From positions 27,876 through 91,875 of IMG/VR virus record IMGVR_UViG_3300023179_005355: a stretch of DNA of 64,000 nucleotides, one strand, 5' to 3'. Position 1 is the first letter of the stretch; each line of letters begins with the position of its first letter. Source of the DNA: a virus. Below the pieces are notes generated by a model that worked only from the letters and a program-made list of their open reading frames with translations, made no database searches and was not told the DNA's origin. Of the stretch, positions 31,263-39,013 are shown one piece after another. The position numbers were made by a program, and so were the translations under genes.

Positions 31263-32388
31263 TCAGCATCAGTTAAAGCATTTATCTGATGTTGTTTGTG
31301 ATGATATTGAAAACCTTTTGAGCCATCTTGGTATAACTTCTTATAGAATGTTAGACAAAATGATCATTATGAGTTGTCCCATTCATGGTGGGGATAATGA
31401 CTCTGCTTTTAATTTATATCATCAAGGAGATTCTTATAGGGGAAATTGGAAATGTCGTACTCATCAATGTGAGGAAACATTCAAGTCCTCTATCATAGGA
31501 TTTATTAGAGGATGCTTATCTCATGAAAAGGGATGGGTAAAACCCGGAGACCCAGTAGTGTCTTTTGCAGAGGCTCTTGGGTATGCTATTGATTTTAGCA
31601 AAGAGGATCCTGCTAATATAAAGGTGTCTAAAAAGGCTAAAGAAAAGTCCACTTTTATTAATGCTATTAAAAATATTCAGCCTTCTGATAGGTTGGCCAA
31701 TATCAGCACTGTGCCCCGAGCATCGGTTGTTAAAGCATTGTCGATTCCTTCCACTTACTTTTTAAATAGAGGGTTCAGCGAGGAAGTATTGAGACGGTAT
31801 GACGTAGGAGACTGCTCTGATCCCAACAAAGAAATGCACTCTAGAGCGGTTGTCCCTGTCTATGATGATAGTGGCCAATATATGATTGGGTGTACGGGTA
31901 GAACAATACATGATAAATGCGGCCAATGTTCAGGATATCATATACCAGACAGCGACTGTCCATCAGATAGTGAAATTTGGAAATATTCTAAATGGAGACA
32001 TAATAAAAACTTTAAAACCCAAGAGTGTCTGTACAACTATTGGTTTGCAAAAGACCATATTTCTACTTCTCATACCGTTATTCTTGTAGAGAGTCCCGGT
32101 AACGTATGGAGACTAGAAGAAGCAGGAATACACAATGCTGTTGCCATCTTCGGCGCATCATTAAGCCACAAGCAGAAGATGTTATTGGACATTTCGGGCG
32201 CAATGAACATAATTACTATTATGGACAATGACCAAGCTGGTCAGGCAGCTGCTAAAAATATTGAAGAGAAATGTTGTAGAACATATAACATTAAACATAT
32301 ACAATTAACTTCTAATGATATTGCAGATATGACAATAGAACAGATTCATGAAAGCATAGTACCACAACTTAAAGGATATACTATATGA
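31222..32388 (+). CDS. DNA primase (zinc finger plus TOPRIM)
   Basis: A 388-residue DnaG-type primase that makes RNA primers. Zinc site near the N-terminus: MSCPIHGGDNDSAFNLY then WKCRTHQCEETF (C-x-x-H ... C-x4-C; residues ~51-85). TOPRIM domain: VILVESPGNVWRLEEAG (Glu at ~285) and ITIMDNDQAGQAAAKN (D-x-D, ~328-343). An RNA polymerase-type core lies between (FLNRGFSEEVLRRYDVGDC, SRAVVPVYDDSGQYMIGCTGR). It overlaps the helicase gene by 41 bp, and its stop overlaps the dNMP kinase start. Confidence 0.85.
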   Translation: MKTMKKQKKYLSYDQHQLKHLSDVVCDDIENLLSHLGITSYRMLDKMIIMSCPIHGGDNDSAFNLYHQGDSYRGNWKCRTHQCEETFKSSIIGFIRGCLSHEKGWVKPGDPVVSFAEALGYAIDFSKEDPANIKVSKKAKEKSTFINAIKNIQPSDRLANISTVPRASVVKALSIPSTYFLNRGFSEEVLRRYDVGDCSDPNKEMHSRAVVPVYDDSGQYMIGCTGRTIHDKCGQCSGYHIPDSDCPSDSEIWKYSKWRHNKNFKTQECLYNYWFAKDHISTSHTVILVESPGNVWRLEEAGIHNAVAIFGASLSHKQKMLLDISGAMNIITIMDNDQAGQAAAKNIEEKCCRTYNIKHIQLTSNDIADMTIEQIHESIVPQLKGYTI

Positions 32389-33116
32389 TAGTGTTGGGTG
32401 TTTCTGGTCGCAAGCAGTCTGGGAAAACAACGGTGGGTAATTTTATTTTATCGTTATATATTGCTAAACTTAATTTGGCTGAAAAAATATTTTTTGATGA
32501 AGATGGGCAGGTTCTTATATCGGACCTTGGTGGAAATAAACAATACGAAGGGGTGTTCTCTCCGTTATCTATACCCAAAACAGATACAGAAGCCCAATCT
32601 CTATTAGCCAAACTAAATAGTCAAATTAAAATTTATAACTTTGCTGATGTGTTAAAACAAGATATTTGTATGAATATTTTGGGTTTAACATATGATCAGT
32701 GTTATGGCTCAGATATGGACAAAAACCAACCAACACACTTGACATGGAATGATCAGCCGCTAACTGCTAGAGACGCTATGCAGATTATCGGGACCGATAT
32801 TTTTCGCAAGCTAGATTCTGACGTATGGGTTAAAGCTACAGTTACTAAAATTGTGAGAGAACAACCCAAACTAGCCGTTATAACCGATTGCCGTTTTCCA
32901 AACGAAGTTGAGGCTATACAAAATATCGGAGGTAAAGTATTAAGACTTACTCGGAATCCGCACAACTCTGATCATTTAAGCGAATGCATCTTAGATAAAG
33001 ATAGGTATGATTGGTCCAAATTTGATCATGTGATAGACAATGCTGAGTCGTCTATATATGATCAGGTTAGTCAAGTAAAAACATTAATAGAAAAAATCCT
33101 AGGATTGACCAGATGA
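32385..33116 (+). CDS. Deoxynucleoside monophosphate kinase
   Basis: A 243-residue P-loop kinase of the phage dNMP kinase type (like T4 gp1), which phosphorylates dNMPs for DNA synthesis. The P-loop is VLGVSGRKQSGKTTVGNF (residues ~2-19). TARDAMQIIGTDIFRKLDSDVWVKA (~125-149) is the characteristic 'R-x-x-M-Q-x-x-G-T-x-x-x-R ... D-x-W' substrate motif. VITDCRFPNEVEAIQ (~166-180) is the Walker B-like strand and lid region. Overlaps of four bases at each end show co-translation. Confidence 0.82.
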   Translation: MIVLGVSGRKQSGKTTVGNFILSLYIAKLNLAEKIFFDEDGQVLISDLGGNKQYEGVFSPLSIPKTDTEAQSLLAKLNSQIKIYNFADVLKQDICMNILGLTYDQCYGSDMDKNQPTHLTWNDQPLTARDAMQIIGTDIFRKLDSDVWVKATVTKIVREQPKLAVITDCRFPNEVEAIQNIGGKVLRLTRNPHNSDHLSECILDKDRYDWSKFDHVIDNAESSIYDQVSQVKTLIEKILGLTR

Positions 33117-34153
33117 TTATAACATATTTTCGTAGTTCCAGTTACAATACACACTCAATGTGTGAACAACAATATTTTGGGGAATATGTTTTAGGGTGGC
33201 GTGGTCTATCTGGCCAAAAGGCAGACAAAGGCACTATTACCCATAAGGTTTTAGAAATTTTAGCAGTCATCAAGAAGGCTCAACAAGATAATTTGGAGTC
33301 TATTGACGATGATGTAGTTGGTTTAATAAATGTAAATAAATATAACTTAAATAGCATTATTGAACAAGTATATAAGCACTATACTGACCTCACACAACAC
33401 CACAAATGGTCGGCTAAAGATTATAAGGATTGTCATGCCTGGGTCTATAAGGCTATAAAATTTAATAATGGAATGTTTGATCCAAGAAATAGACAGATAC
33501 TGTGTCCAGAACAACACTTTGATTTTGAGATTAAAAAACCATGGGCTAAATACTCATATAATGTTGGGTCTCAAACGATAGCAGGTAATTTAGCAATGAA
33601 GGGGACTATAGACCTTATTACTTTAGTGAATGAGGATACTATAGAGATCATAGACTGGAAAACAGGCAGAAGGCTTGATTGGGCAACCGGGGAAGAAAAA
33701 ACACAAGAAAAACTAGAAAAAGATCCTCAATTACGCATTTATCATTATGCTATCAAGCACTTATATCCACATATTAAACATATTATGTTTTCGATATATT
33801 TTATTAATGATGGCGGACCATTCACCATTTGTTTTCATGATTCTGATTTAGCAGATACTGAGAATATGCTACGGGCTAAATTTGAAGCTATTAAAAGCAC
33901 ACGGAAGCCAAGACTAAACAAAAGCTGGATGTGTAGCAAGCTATGTCATTTTGGTAAAACCACATTTGAAAACACCAATATCGAACCCATAGTCGAATAT
34001 AGGGACGGTCAGGTGTGTCAGATTGGACAGAAAATGACTAAGTGCGAGCAGATAAAGCACGACCTTGATCTTTACGGTATCGACACTACAATGGAACTGT
34101 ACAAACACCCGAATCACTCTTTTGGATCTTATAAGGCACCAGGATCGGTATGA
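33113..34153 (+). CDS. PD-(D/E)XK exonuclease, Cas4/RecB-like, possibly iron-sulfur
   Basis: A 346-residue RecB-family nuclease. Motif GTITHKVLEI near residue ~43 gives the conserved His. GTIDLITLVNEDTIEIIDWKTGR (residues ~163-185) supplies the catalytic D and D-W-K, followed by QLRIYHYAI, the 'Q-x-x-x-Y-x-x' motif. Cys residues near the start (SMCEQQY) and in the C-terminal part (WMCSKLCHFG, then two more Cys) fit the one-plus-three pattern of iron-sulfur Cas4/AddB nucleases. It may process DNA ends for recombination. It lies between dNMP kinase and Pol III alpha, coupled by ATGA overlaps. Confidence 0.78.
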   Translation: MIITYFRSSSYNTHSMCEQQYFGEYVLGWRGLSGQKADKGTITHKVLEILAVIKKAQQDNLESIDDDVVGLINVNKYNLNSIIEQVYKHYTDLTQHHKWSAKDYKDCHAWVYKAIKFNNGMFDPRNRQILCPEQHFDFEIKKPWAKYSYNVGSQTIAGNLAMKGTIDLITLVNEDTIEIIDWKTGRRLDWATGEEKTQEKLEKDPQLRIYHYAIKHLYPHIKHIMFSIYFINDGGPFTICFHDSDLADTENMLRAKFEAIKSTRKPRLNKSWMCSKLCHFGKTTFENTNIEPIVEYRDGQVCQIGQKMTKCEQIKHDLDLYGIDTTMELYKHPNHSFGSYKAPGSV

Positions 34154-36018
34154 CAAAAACATACGCCTCTTTGCATAATCATTCTCACTACAGTTTATTG
34201 GATGGAATTAGTAAGCCTCATCAAATAGCACAAAGATGTGCTAGTGTAGGCATAAAGTCTTGTGCCCTTACTGATCATGGCACCATATCTGGTTCCTTAC
34301 AGTTTTTTCAAGCACTTAGGGCTCAAAACATCAAACCTATTTTGGGGTGTGAACTATATATTTCTCATGATGATTCTACTATCAAGTCTAAAGAAAATAA
34401 TGGCTTAAGTCATTTTTTAGTATTGGCTAAAAACTTGGCTGGTTGGCGTAGGCTTATTTCTATAGTTTCTGAAACTAATAGAGAAGAAAATTTTTATCAT
34501 AAGCCTAGAATTAGTATGGATAAATTAGCAAATTTCTTAGATGGAAACATTATAGGATTTTGTGGCCACCTAGGGTCTTTGTTGCCAGATTTGGTTGAAA
34601 CATCCTCAAACACTGCTGAAAAGACTGGCATAGATTTTGTAGCCAAGATGAAAGAAATTTTTGGTCCAGAAAATTTTTTCCTTGAGGTACAACTAATGGA
34701 TAGGGTGTTAAACCCTATGCAGCAAGAGGTTACTGATTTTGTTCGTGCTCTTGGACAGAAAACCAATACAAAAGTAATCTGCACTCCAGACGCACACTAT
34801 TGCAATAAAGAGGATGCTATAGATCAACGTATATTGTTGTGTAATAATCTTAAAACAACACTAGTAGACGTTAACAAAAAACTTTTAGCCAATCAGGAAG
34901 TTCCTCTAAGTTGTTTTTTTCAGTCAGATAACTATCATATTCTGTCTCCAGAAGAAATGTTTGCACTACACACAGAAGAAGAAATTGAGAATACTCTCTA
35001 TGTTGATTCTTTGTGTGAAGAATACAGCATTTTAAGCAAACCGGCTTTGCCTAAATTTGATTGTCCTAATAATTTAGAACCAGACGAATACCTCAGACAA
35101 CTATGCCGAAATGGTTGGCGAGATAAAATATCTAATAAAATACCCGAAACTGAACACGAAACTTATTTAAACAGAATTAAATTTGAACTCAGTGTTTTAC
35201 AAAATGCGGGTTTGTCCAGCTACTTTCTAATTGTTCAGGATATTGTGAATCACGTTAAATCCCATGGCTGGCTTCCCGGTCCCGGAAGAGGTAGTGCTGC
35301 TGGTTGTCTGGTATCATATCTAATAGGTATAACAGATATTAATCCTATCAAATATGATTTGTTATTCGAAAGATTTTATAATGAGGGGCGAAATACAGTC
35401 GATCACATATCCATGCCAGATATAGATGTTGACGTACCTATCACCAAACGAGAATATATTATTGACTATATTAAAAATAAGTATGGTGCAAATAAGGTTT
35501 CTCAGATGATTACTTTCAATACTATGAAAGGTAGAGGGGCTCTTAAAGAAGTTTTAAGAGTATATGGCAATATTTCGTTTGATGAAATGAATAGGATTAC
35601 AAAAAATATTCCAGACGAAGCCAAAATTGCAGACGAGCTTCAAGAAATGAAAGAAGATACCGGTGAAGCTTCTATTATTCAGTGGGCATTAGAAAATAAT
35701 GTTGACAAGCTCAAGGAATGGTGCTATATATCTAATGACAACGTGCTCGAAGGTCCGTTGGCAAAAAGATTTGAGCAGGCAATACGATTAGAGGGTACTA
35801 AATCTAATCAATCAAAACATGCTGCCGGTGTAGTTATTAGTAGTGAAAATCTGAGTTCTGTATGTCCTATGGTATATGACACCAGAAATAAACAAGCCAT
35901 AGCCGGTATGGAAATGCAGGACTTAGAAGGTCTTGGTTTGATCAAATTTGATATTCTAGGTGTTGCAATGTTGGATAAGATTATGACAATATCAGATATA
36001 TTACAATATGGAGAGTAA
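34150..36018 (+). CDS. dnaE: DNA polymerase III alpha subunit, N-terminal part (PHP plus palm)
   Basis: A 622-residue protein covering the PHP domain and polymerase palm of bacterial-type replicase. PHP motifs: ASLHNHSHYSLLDG (residues ~6-19) and ALTDHGTISG. Palm: LPGPGRGSAAGCLVSYLIG (~375-393); the catalytic pair Asp424 and Asp426 in PDIDVDV; and the third, Asp601, in LIKFDILGV. The gene ends 20 residues after this Asp, so all three catalytic Asp are here. The fingers, beta-binding and OB parts are in the gene at 36893. Combined length (1163) equals a normal DnaE (~1160). It overlaps the previous gene by four bases. Confidence 0.9.
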   Translation: MTKTYASLHNHSHYSLLDGISKPHQIAQRCASVGIKSCALTDHGTISGSLQFFQALRAQNIKPILGCELYISHDDSTIKSKENNGLSHFLVLAKNLAGWRRLISIVSETNREENFYHKPRISMDKLANFLDGNIIGFCGHLGSLLPDLVETSSNTAEKTGIDFVAKMKEIFGPENFFLEVQLMDRVLNPMQQEVTDFVRALGQKTNTKVICTPDAHYCNKEDAIDQRILLCNNLKTTLVDVNKKLLANQEVPLSCFFQSDNYHILSPEEMFALHTEEEIENTLYVDSLCEEYSILSKPALPKFDCPNNLEPDEYLRQLCRNGWRDKISNKIPETEHETYLNRIKFELSVLQNAGLSSYFLIVQDIVNHVKSHGWLPGPGRGSAAGCLVSYLIGITDINPIKYDLLFERFYNEGRNTVDHISMPDIDVDVPITKREYIIDYIKNKYGANKVSQMITFNTMKGRGALKEVLRVYGNISFDEMNRITKNIPDEAKIADELQEMKEDTGEASIIQWALENNVDKLKEWCYISNDNVLEGPLAKRFEQAIRLEGTKSNQSKHAAGVVISSENLSSVCPMVYDTRNKQAIAGMEMQDLEGLGLIKFDILGVAMLDKIMTISDILQYGE

Positions 36019-36020
36019 TT

Positions 36021-36200
36021 ATGGAAAAGAAATTTGAAGAGGTTGCCGTTGGCACACAGTTTACAGTCAACGGTGTTGAGTACGTTAAAACAGAAGAGGT
36101 TAGAGTTAGTTGCTGTAGGTCAATTAATTGTCAGGTAGCATCAGACACTAACCAAAAGGCATTTTTTCCAGGTTCAACAGTAGTAGTGGTGAATGGCTAA
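36021..36200 (+). CDS. Small 59-aa conserved-type phage protein between polymerase parts
   Basis: A short gene 2 bp after the first polymerase part and overlapping the exonuclease start by eight bases (ATGGCTAA). Sequence features: MEKKFEEVAVGTQFTVNGVE, then YVKTEEVRVSCCRSINCQVA and a beta-type end FFPGSTVVVVNG. The 'F-x-x-V-x-V-G-x-x-F-x-x-N-G' opening looks like a small beta barrel and recurs in large phages as a protein of unknown function. The three Cys are not in a zinc pattern. Confidence 0.6.
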   Translation: MEKKFEEVAVGTQFTVNGVEYVKTEEVRVSCCRSINCQVASDTNQKAFFPGSTVVVVNG

Positions 36201-36891
36201 TCTACAAAAAATTTGTGTATTTGACTTAGAAACGGACGGGGCTAATCCGGATCTTTGTAGCCCCGTTCAGATTGCTGCTCTAATGATTGATCCGTATCGA
36301 TTAGAGATTATTCCAGACTCTGAATTTAATATAACTGTTAAACCAGAAGCGCTAGAGAATAATATTGAATATGCATATGCAGATTCTGATGTGCTAGATT
36401 TTCATGCCAAGGTCAGATCAAAGCCCAAAGAAGAAATTCTTTGTGACTGGAAATCTTATCAAAAACAAGAAAATGGCTGGAAGTTATTCATATCATACCT
36501 GAATATGTATCATTCTCGCTCAACCGGCAAAAAATCATGCTTTACGGCACCGATTGCAGCTGGTTATAATATAAACAGATTCGATCTTCGGATTATTGAG
36601 AGACTAAGTAAAAAATATGATAATCTTAACAAAGAGGGTAGGTCGGATATATTTTATCCAAGAGATGTTATAGATTTAATGAATTTGGTATTTTACTGGT
36701 TTGAAGGAAATAATGAACTCAAAAATTATACACTCGATAACCTGAGAGACTATTTAGGCATAGATAAAGAAGGCGCTCATGATGCTCTAAAAGATGTTAG
36801 AGATACGGCGGATATTCTTATTAGATTTTTAAGATTACATAGAAATATAGCGACAAAGGTAAAGTTTAAATCAGCTTTTAGTATTAGATAA
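36193..36891 (+). CDS. DEDDh 3'-5' exonuclease (DnaQ/epsilon type)
   Basis: A 232-residue proofreading-type exonuclease. Exo I: VFDLETDGANPD (Asp11, Glu13). Exo II: IAAGYNINRFDLRII (the catalytic Asp lies in NRFD). Exo III: GAHDALKDVRDTADIL (His and Asp of the DEDDh set). It lies between the two polymerase III alpha genes, so it is very likely the epsilon-like proofreading partner of this replicase. Length is similar to E. coli epsilon (243). It overlaps the small gene upstream and ends one base before the second polymerase part. Confidence 0.85.
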   Translation: MANLQKICVFDLETDGANPDLCSPVQIAALMIDPYRLEIIPDSEFNITVKPEALENNIEYAYADSDVLDFHAKVRSKPKEEILCDWKSYQKQENGWKLFISYLNMYHSRSTGKKSCFTAPIAAGYNINRFDLRIIERLSKKYDNLNKEGRSDIFYPRDVIDLMNLVFYWFEGNNELKNYTLDNLRDYLGIDKEGAHDALKDVRDTADILIRFLRLHRNIATKVKFKSAFSIR

Positions 36892-36892
36892 T

Positions 36893-38518
36893 ATGTCAGA
36901 CTTTTTTGTATTTGATTGCGGTTGTAAGTTTGAAGTGTTGGACAAAAGTGGAGAATTTCCTAAAATTAAATTTTCTCCTAAGTTATCTGATATTAGTCTT
37001 GATTGTTATAAAACATGGGAGCTTATTTCTGCTGGAAATACCAAGGGGTGCTTTCAATTAGAATCAAGGCTTGGTCAAACCATGGCCAGAAAATTGAAGC
37101 CTCAAAATATTGAACAGCTATCTGGGCTTATTAGTATTTTAAGGCCGGGGTGTCTAGAGGCTCATCGTGACGGTAAGAGCGTAAGTAGTCATTATATAGA
37201 TAAGAAAAATGGTTTAGAGTCTATTGATTATTTTCATCCGGCATTAGAACCAATTTTAAAAGACACTTATTCTGAAATGATTTACCAAGAACAAGCTATG
37301 TCTATCGCTAAAGAGTTAGCTGGTTTTAATCTTAAAGAAGCGGATGACTTAAGAAAAGCGATTGGAAAAAAACAGGCTGACAAGATGGCAAAGGTACGCA
37401 AACAATTTATAGAAGGAGCTAAAAAAACAGGAAAACTATCAGAAGCAGAGGCCGCACAAATCTTTGAATGGATTGAAAAATCTCAAAGATATTTATTTAA
37501 TGCTAGTCATTCTATCAGTTATGCAATGAATGCATATTTGTCGGCATATGCCAAGGCACATTTCCCAAAAGTTTTCTTCGCATCATATTTAAGGTTTGCT
37601 AAAGACAAAATCGATCCACAACAAGAAATTAAAGAATTAGTTAGAAATGCAATGGAAATGGACATAGAAGTTCATATTCCTGATTTTAGAAATACCAATG
37701 AGTTTTTTGTATTAAAAGATAAAAAAATATACTTTGGCCTGACTGATATAAAGGGAGTTGGCAAATCTGTATATACTAAAATTTTACAACTAACAAAAAA
37801 CGTTAATATATCAGAAGTATCTTGGCCAGAAATGATAGGCACCATACTAATGAATATTAATTCTGTCGCCGCCAAGGCATTGATTAGCTGTGGTGCATTT
37901 GATTACTATAAAAAGAATAGATCAGAAATGTTATTTGAATACGATATTTGTTCCGGCCTAACAAAGAAAGAACAAACAGCATTTAATGTATATGCTAAAA
38001 CAATGATTGGTAGCAGTGTAAAAGAAATTATGCAAAGGCTGTTTGTTGAGACCAAACTAATTCGTGGCCGTAAAGAAACAGTATCTAATTATATCAAATC
38101 ACTAGAGCATCCACCATATTCTTTAATCGATAAAATTGAATGGTTATCCGATCAAGAAAATGAGCTTTTGGGTGTGGGTATTACGTGTTCCAAATTAGAT
38201 GTTTATGATATTACTATGGCCAATTGCAATTGTAAAACATTTAAAACATCTTTATTAAAAGAAAATATTGTATTGGTTGGAGAAATTAGTAATATTAATG
38301 TGACAAAAACTAAGAGTGGAAAAAATCCAGGGTTGGAGATGGCATTTGTTACTATAGAAGATCAATATGGAACATTAGATTCGGTAGTATTATTTCCAGA
38401 ACAATTCTCCAAATATCGTTCATATTTATTTTTAGGAAATATTCTAGTATTTTCTGGGAATAAAAGCAAAAGCAAGGATGGTCTGATCGTAGAAAAGTGT
38501 TTTGAGCCCGTGGCTTGA
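36893..38518 (+). CDS. dnaE: DNA polymerase III alpha subunit, C-terminal part (fingers to OB fold)
   Basis: A 541-residue protein that continues alpha from just after the palm. It starts with a novel segment MSDFFVFDCGCKFEVLDKSG, then DISLDCYKTWELISAGNTKGCFQLESRLGQTMARKLKPQ aligns with the DnaE fingers (normally 'DTVGVFQLES'). Further landmarks: LISILRPGCLEAHRDG, SEMIYQEQAMSIAKELAGF, DDLRKAIGKK, and LFNASHSISYAMNAYLSAYAKAHFP. GAFDYYKKNR ends the helix-hairpin region, and an OB fold follows (IVLVGEISNINVTKTKSG to SKDGLIVEKC). No catalytic Asp is needed here. The split falls between palm and fingers and has no intein sequence. Confidence 0.9.
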   Translation: MSDFFVFDCGCKFEVLDKSGEFPKIKFSPKLSDISLDCYKTWELISAGNTKGCFQLESRLGQTMARKLKPQNIEQLSGLISILRPGCLEAHRDGKSVSSHYIDKKNGLESIDYFHPALEPILKDTYSEMIYQEQAMSIAKELAGFNLKEADDLRKAIGKKQADKMAKVRKQFIEGAKKTGKLSEAEAAQIFEWIEKSQRYLFNASHSISYAMNAYLSAYAKAHFPKVFFASYLRFAKDKIDPQQEIKELVRNAMEMDIEVHIPDFRNTNEFFVLKDKKIYFGLTDIKGVGKSVYTKILQLTKNVNISEVSWPEMIGTILMNINSVAAKALISCGAFDYYKKNRSEMLFEYDICSGLTKKEQTAFNVYAKTMIGSSVKEIMQRLFVETKLIRGRKETVSNYIKSLEHPPYSLIDKIEWLSDQENELLGVGITCSKLDVYDITMANCNCKTFKTSLLKENIVLVGEISNINVTKTKSGKNPGLEMAFVTIEDQYGTLDSVVLFPEQFSKYRSYLFLGNILVFSGNKSKSKDGLIVEKCFEPVA

Positions 38519-38542
38519 CAGAAAGGGGCTCTTCACTATAAT
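38515..38542 (+). promoter_or_regulatory. Consensus sigma-70 promoter for ssb
   Basis: A perfect TTGACA (38515-38520), 16-bp spacer and perfect TATAAT (38537-38542). The -35 overlaps the stop of the polymerase gene. It lies 41 bp before the ssb ATG, leaving a short leader. Such a match implies strong transcription by host RNA polymerase. Confidence 0.88.
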
Positions 38543-38582
38543 GTAATAGTTGCGTGGTTTCTTTTTTACCAAGGAGTTTGAA

Positions 38583-38954
38583 ATGAATATAACATTGCTA
38601 AGGGGTAATCTTGCTCGTGATCCAGAACTAAGGGTTGTGAATACTGGAGGCAAGCAAACATCTGTTGTCAATTTTACTGTAGCGGTATCACGCGAGTATA
38701 CCAAGACCAGTGGAGACAAGGATAAGATTACATCCTTTATTAATTGTGAGGCTTGGGATAGTGGCGCCGAGATGATCGCTGAATCTTTTAAGAAGGGCGA
38801 TCTAGTAATGGTCGAAGGATCATTACGTAATGACACATGGGAAAAGGATGGCGTTAAGCATAGTAGTCTTAAGGTTAGGGTTAATAACTTCTCTAAGATT
38901 ACCCGCCTTACCAAGAACAGTAAGCAGGAATCATCTGAGCCTGTAGCATTTTAA
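38583..38954 (+). CDS. ssb: Single-stranded DNA-binding protein
   Basis: A 123-residue bacterial-type SSB. The start at 38583 (AAGGAG 8-9 bp upstream) gives the family beginning MNITLLRGNLARDPELR. The OB fold follows: VVNFTVAVSREYTKTSGDKD, FINCEAWDSGAEMIAESFKKGDLVMVEGSL and WEKDGVKHSSLKVRVNNF. The C-terminal tail is short and ends EPVAF instead of the acidic DDDIPF tip, so binding to host SSB partners may be altered. It forms a one-gene unit with a consensus promoter and terminator, consistent with very high expression. Confidence 0.92.
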   Translation: MNITLLRGNLARDPELRVVNTGGKQTSVVNFTVAVSREYTKTSGDKDKITSFINCEAWDSGAEMIAESFKKGDLVMVEGSLRNDTWEKDGVKHSSLKVRVNNFSKITRLTKNSKQESSEPVAF

Positions 38955-38979
38955 TTCTGATAGGAATTTAGGACAAATG

Positions 38980-39006
38980 CGGGGGTCTGTGAATAGCGGA
39001 CCCCCG
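38980..39006 (+). terminator. Intrinsic terminator after ssb
   Basis: An 8-bp G+C-rich stem (CGGGGGTC and GACCCCCG) with an 11-base loop, followed by TATTCTT, begins 26 bp after the ssb stop. The T tract is imperfect, but the stem is very stable in this A+T-rich DNA. It ends the ssb unit just before the third sugar cluster. Confidence 0.78.
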
Positions 39007-39013
39007 TATTCTT

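Noticed and set aside
36018-36893. Split intein at the polymerase alpha break
   Set aside because: Neither part ends or begins with intein splicing motifs (Cys/Ser start, His-Asn end), and the break is at a different place than the known split-intein site. The intervening genes are unrelated.
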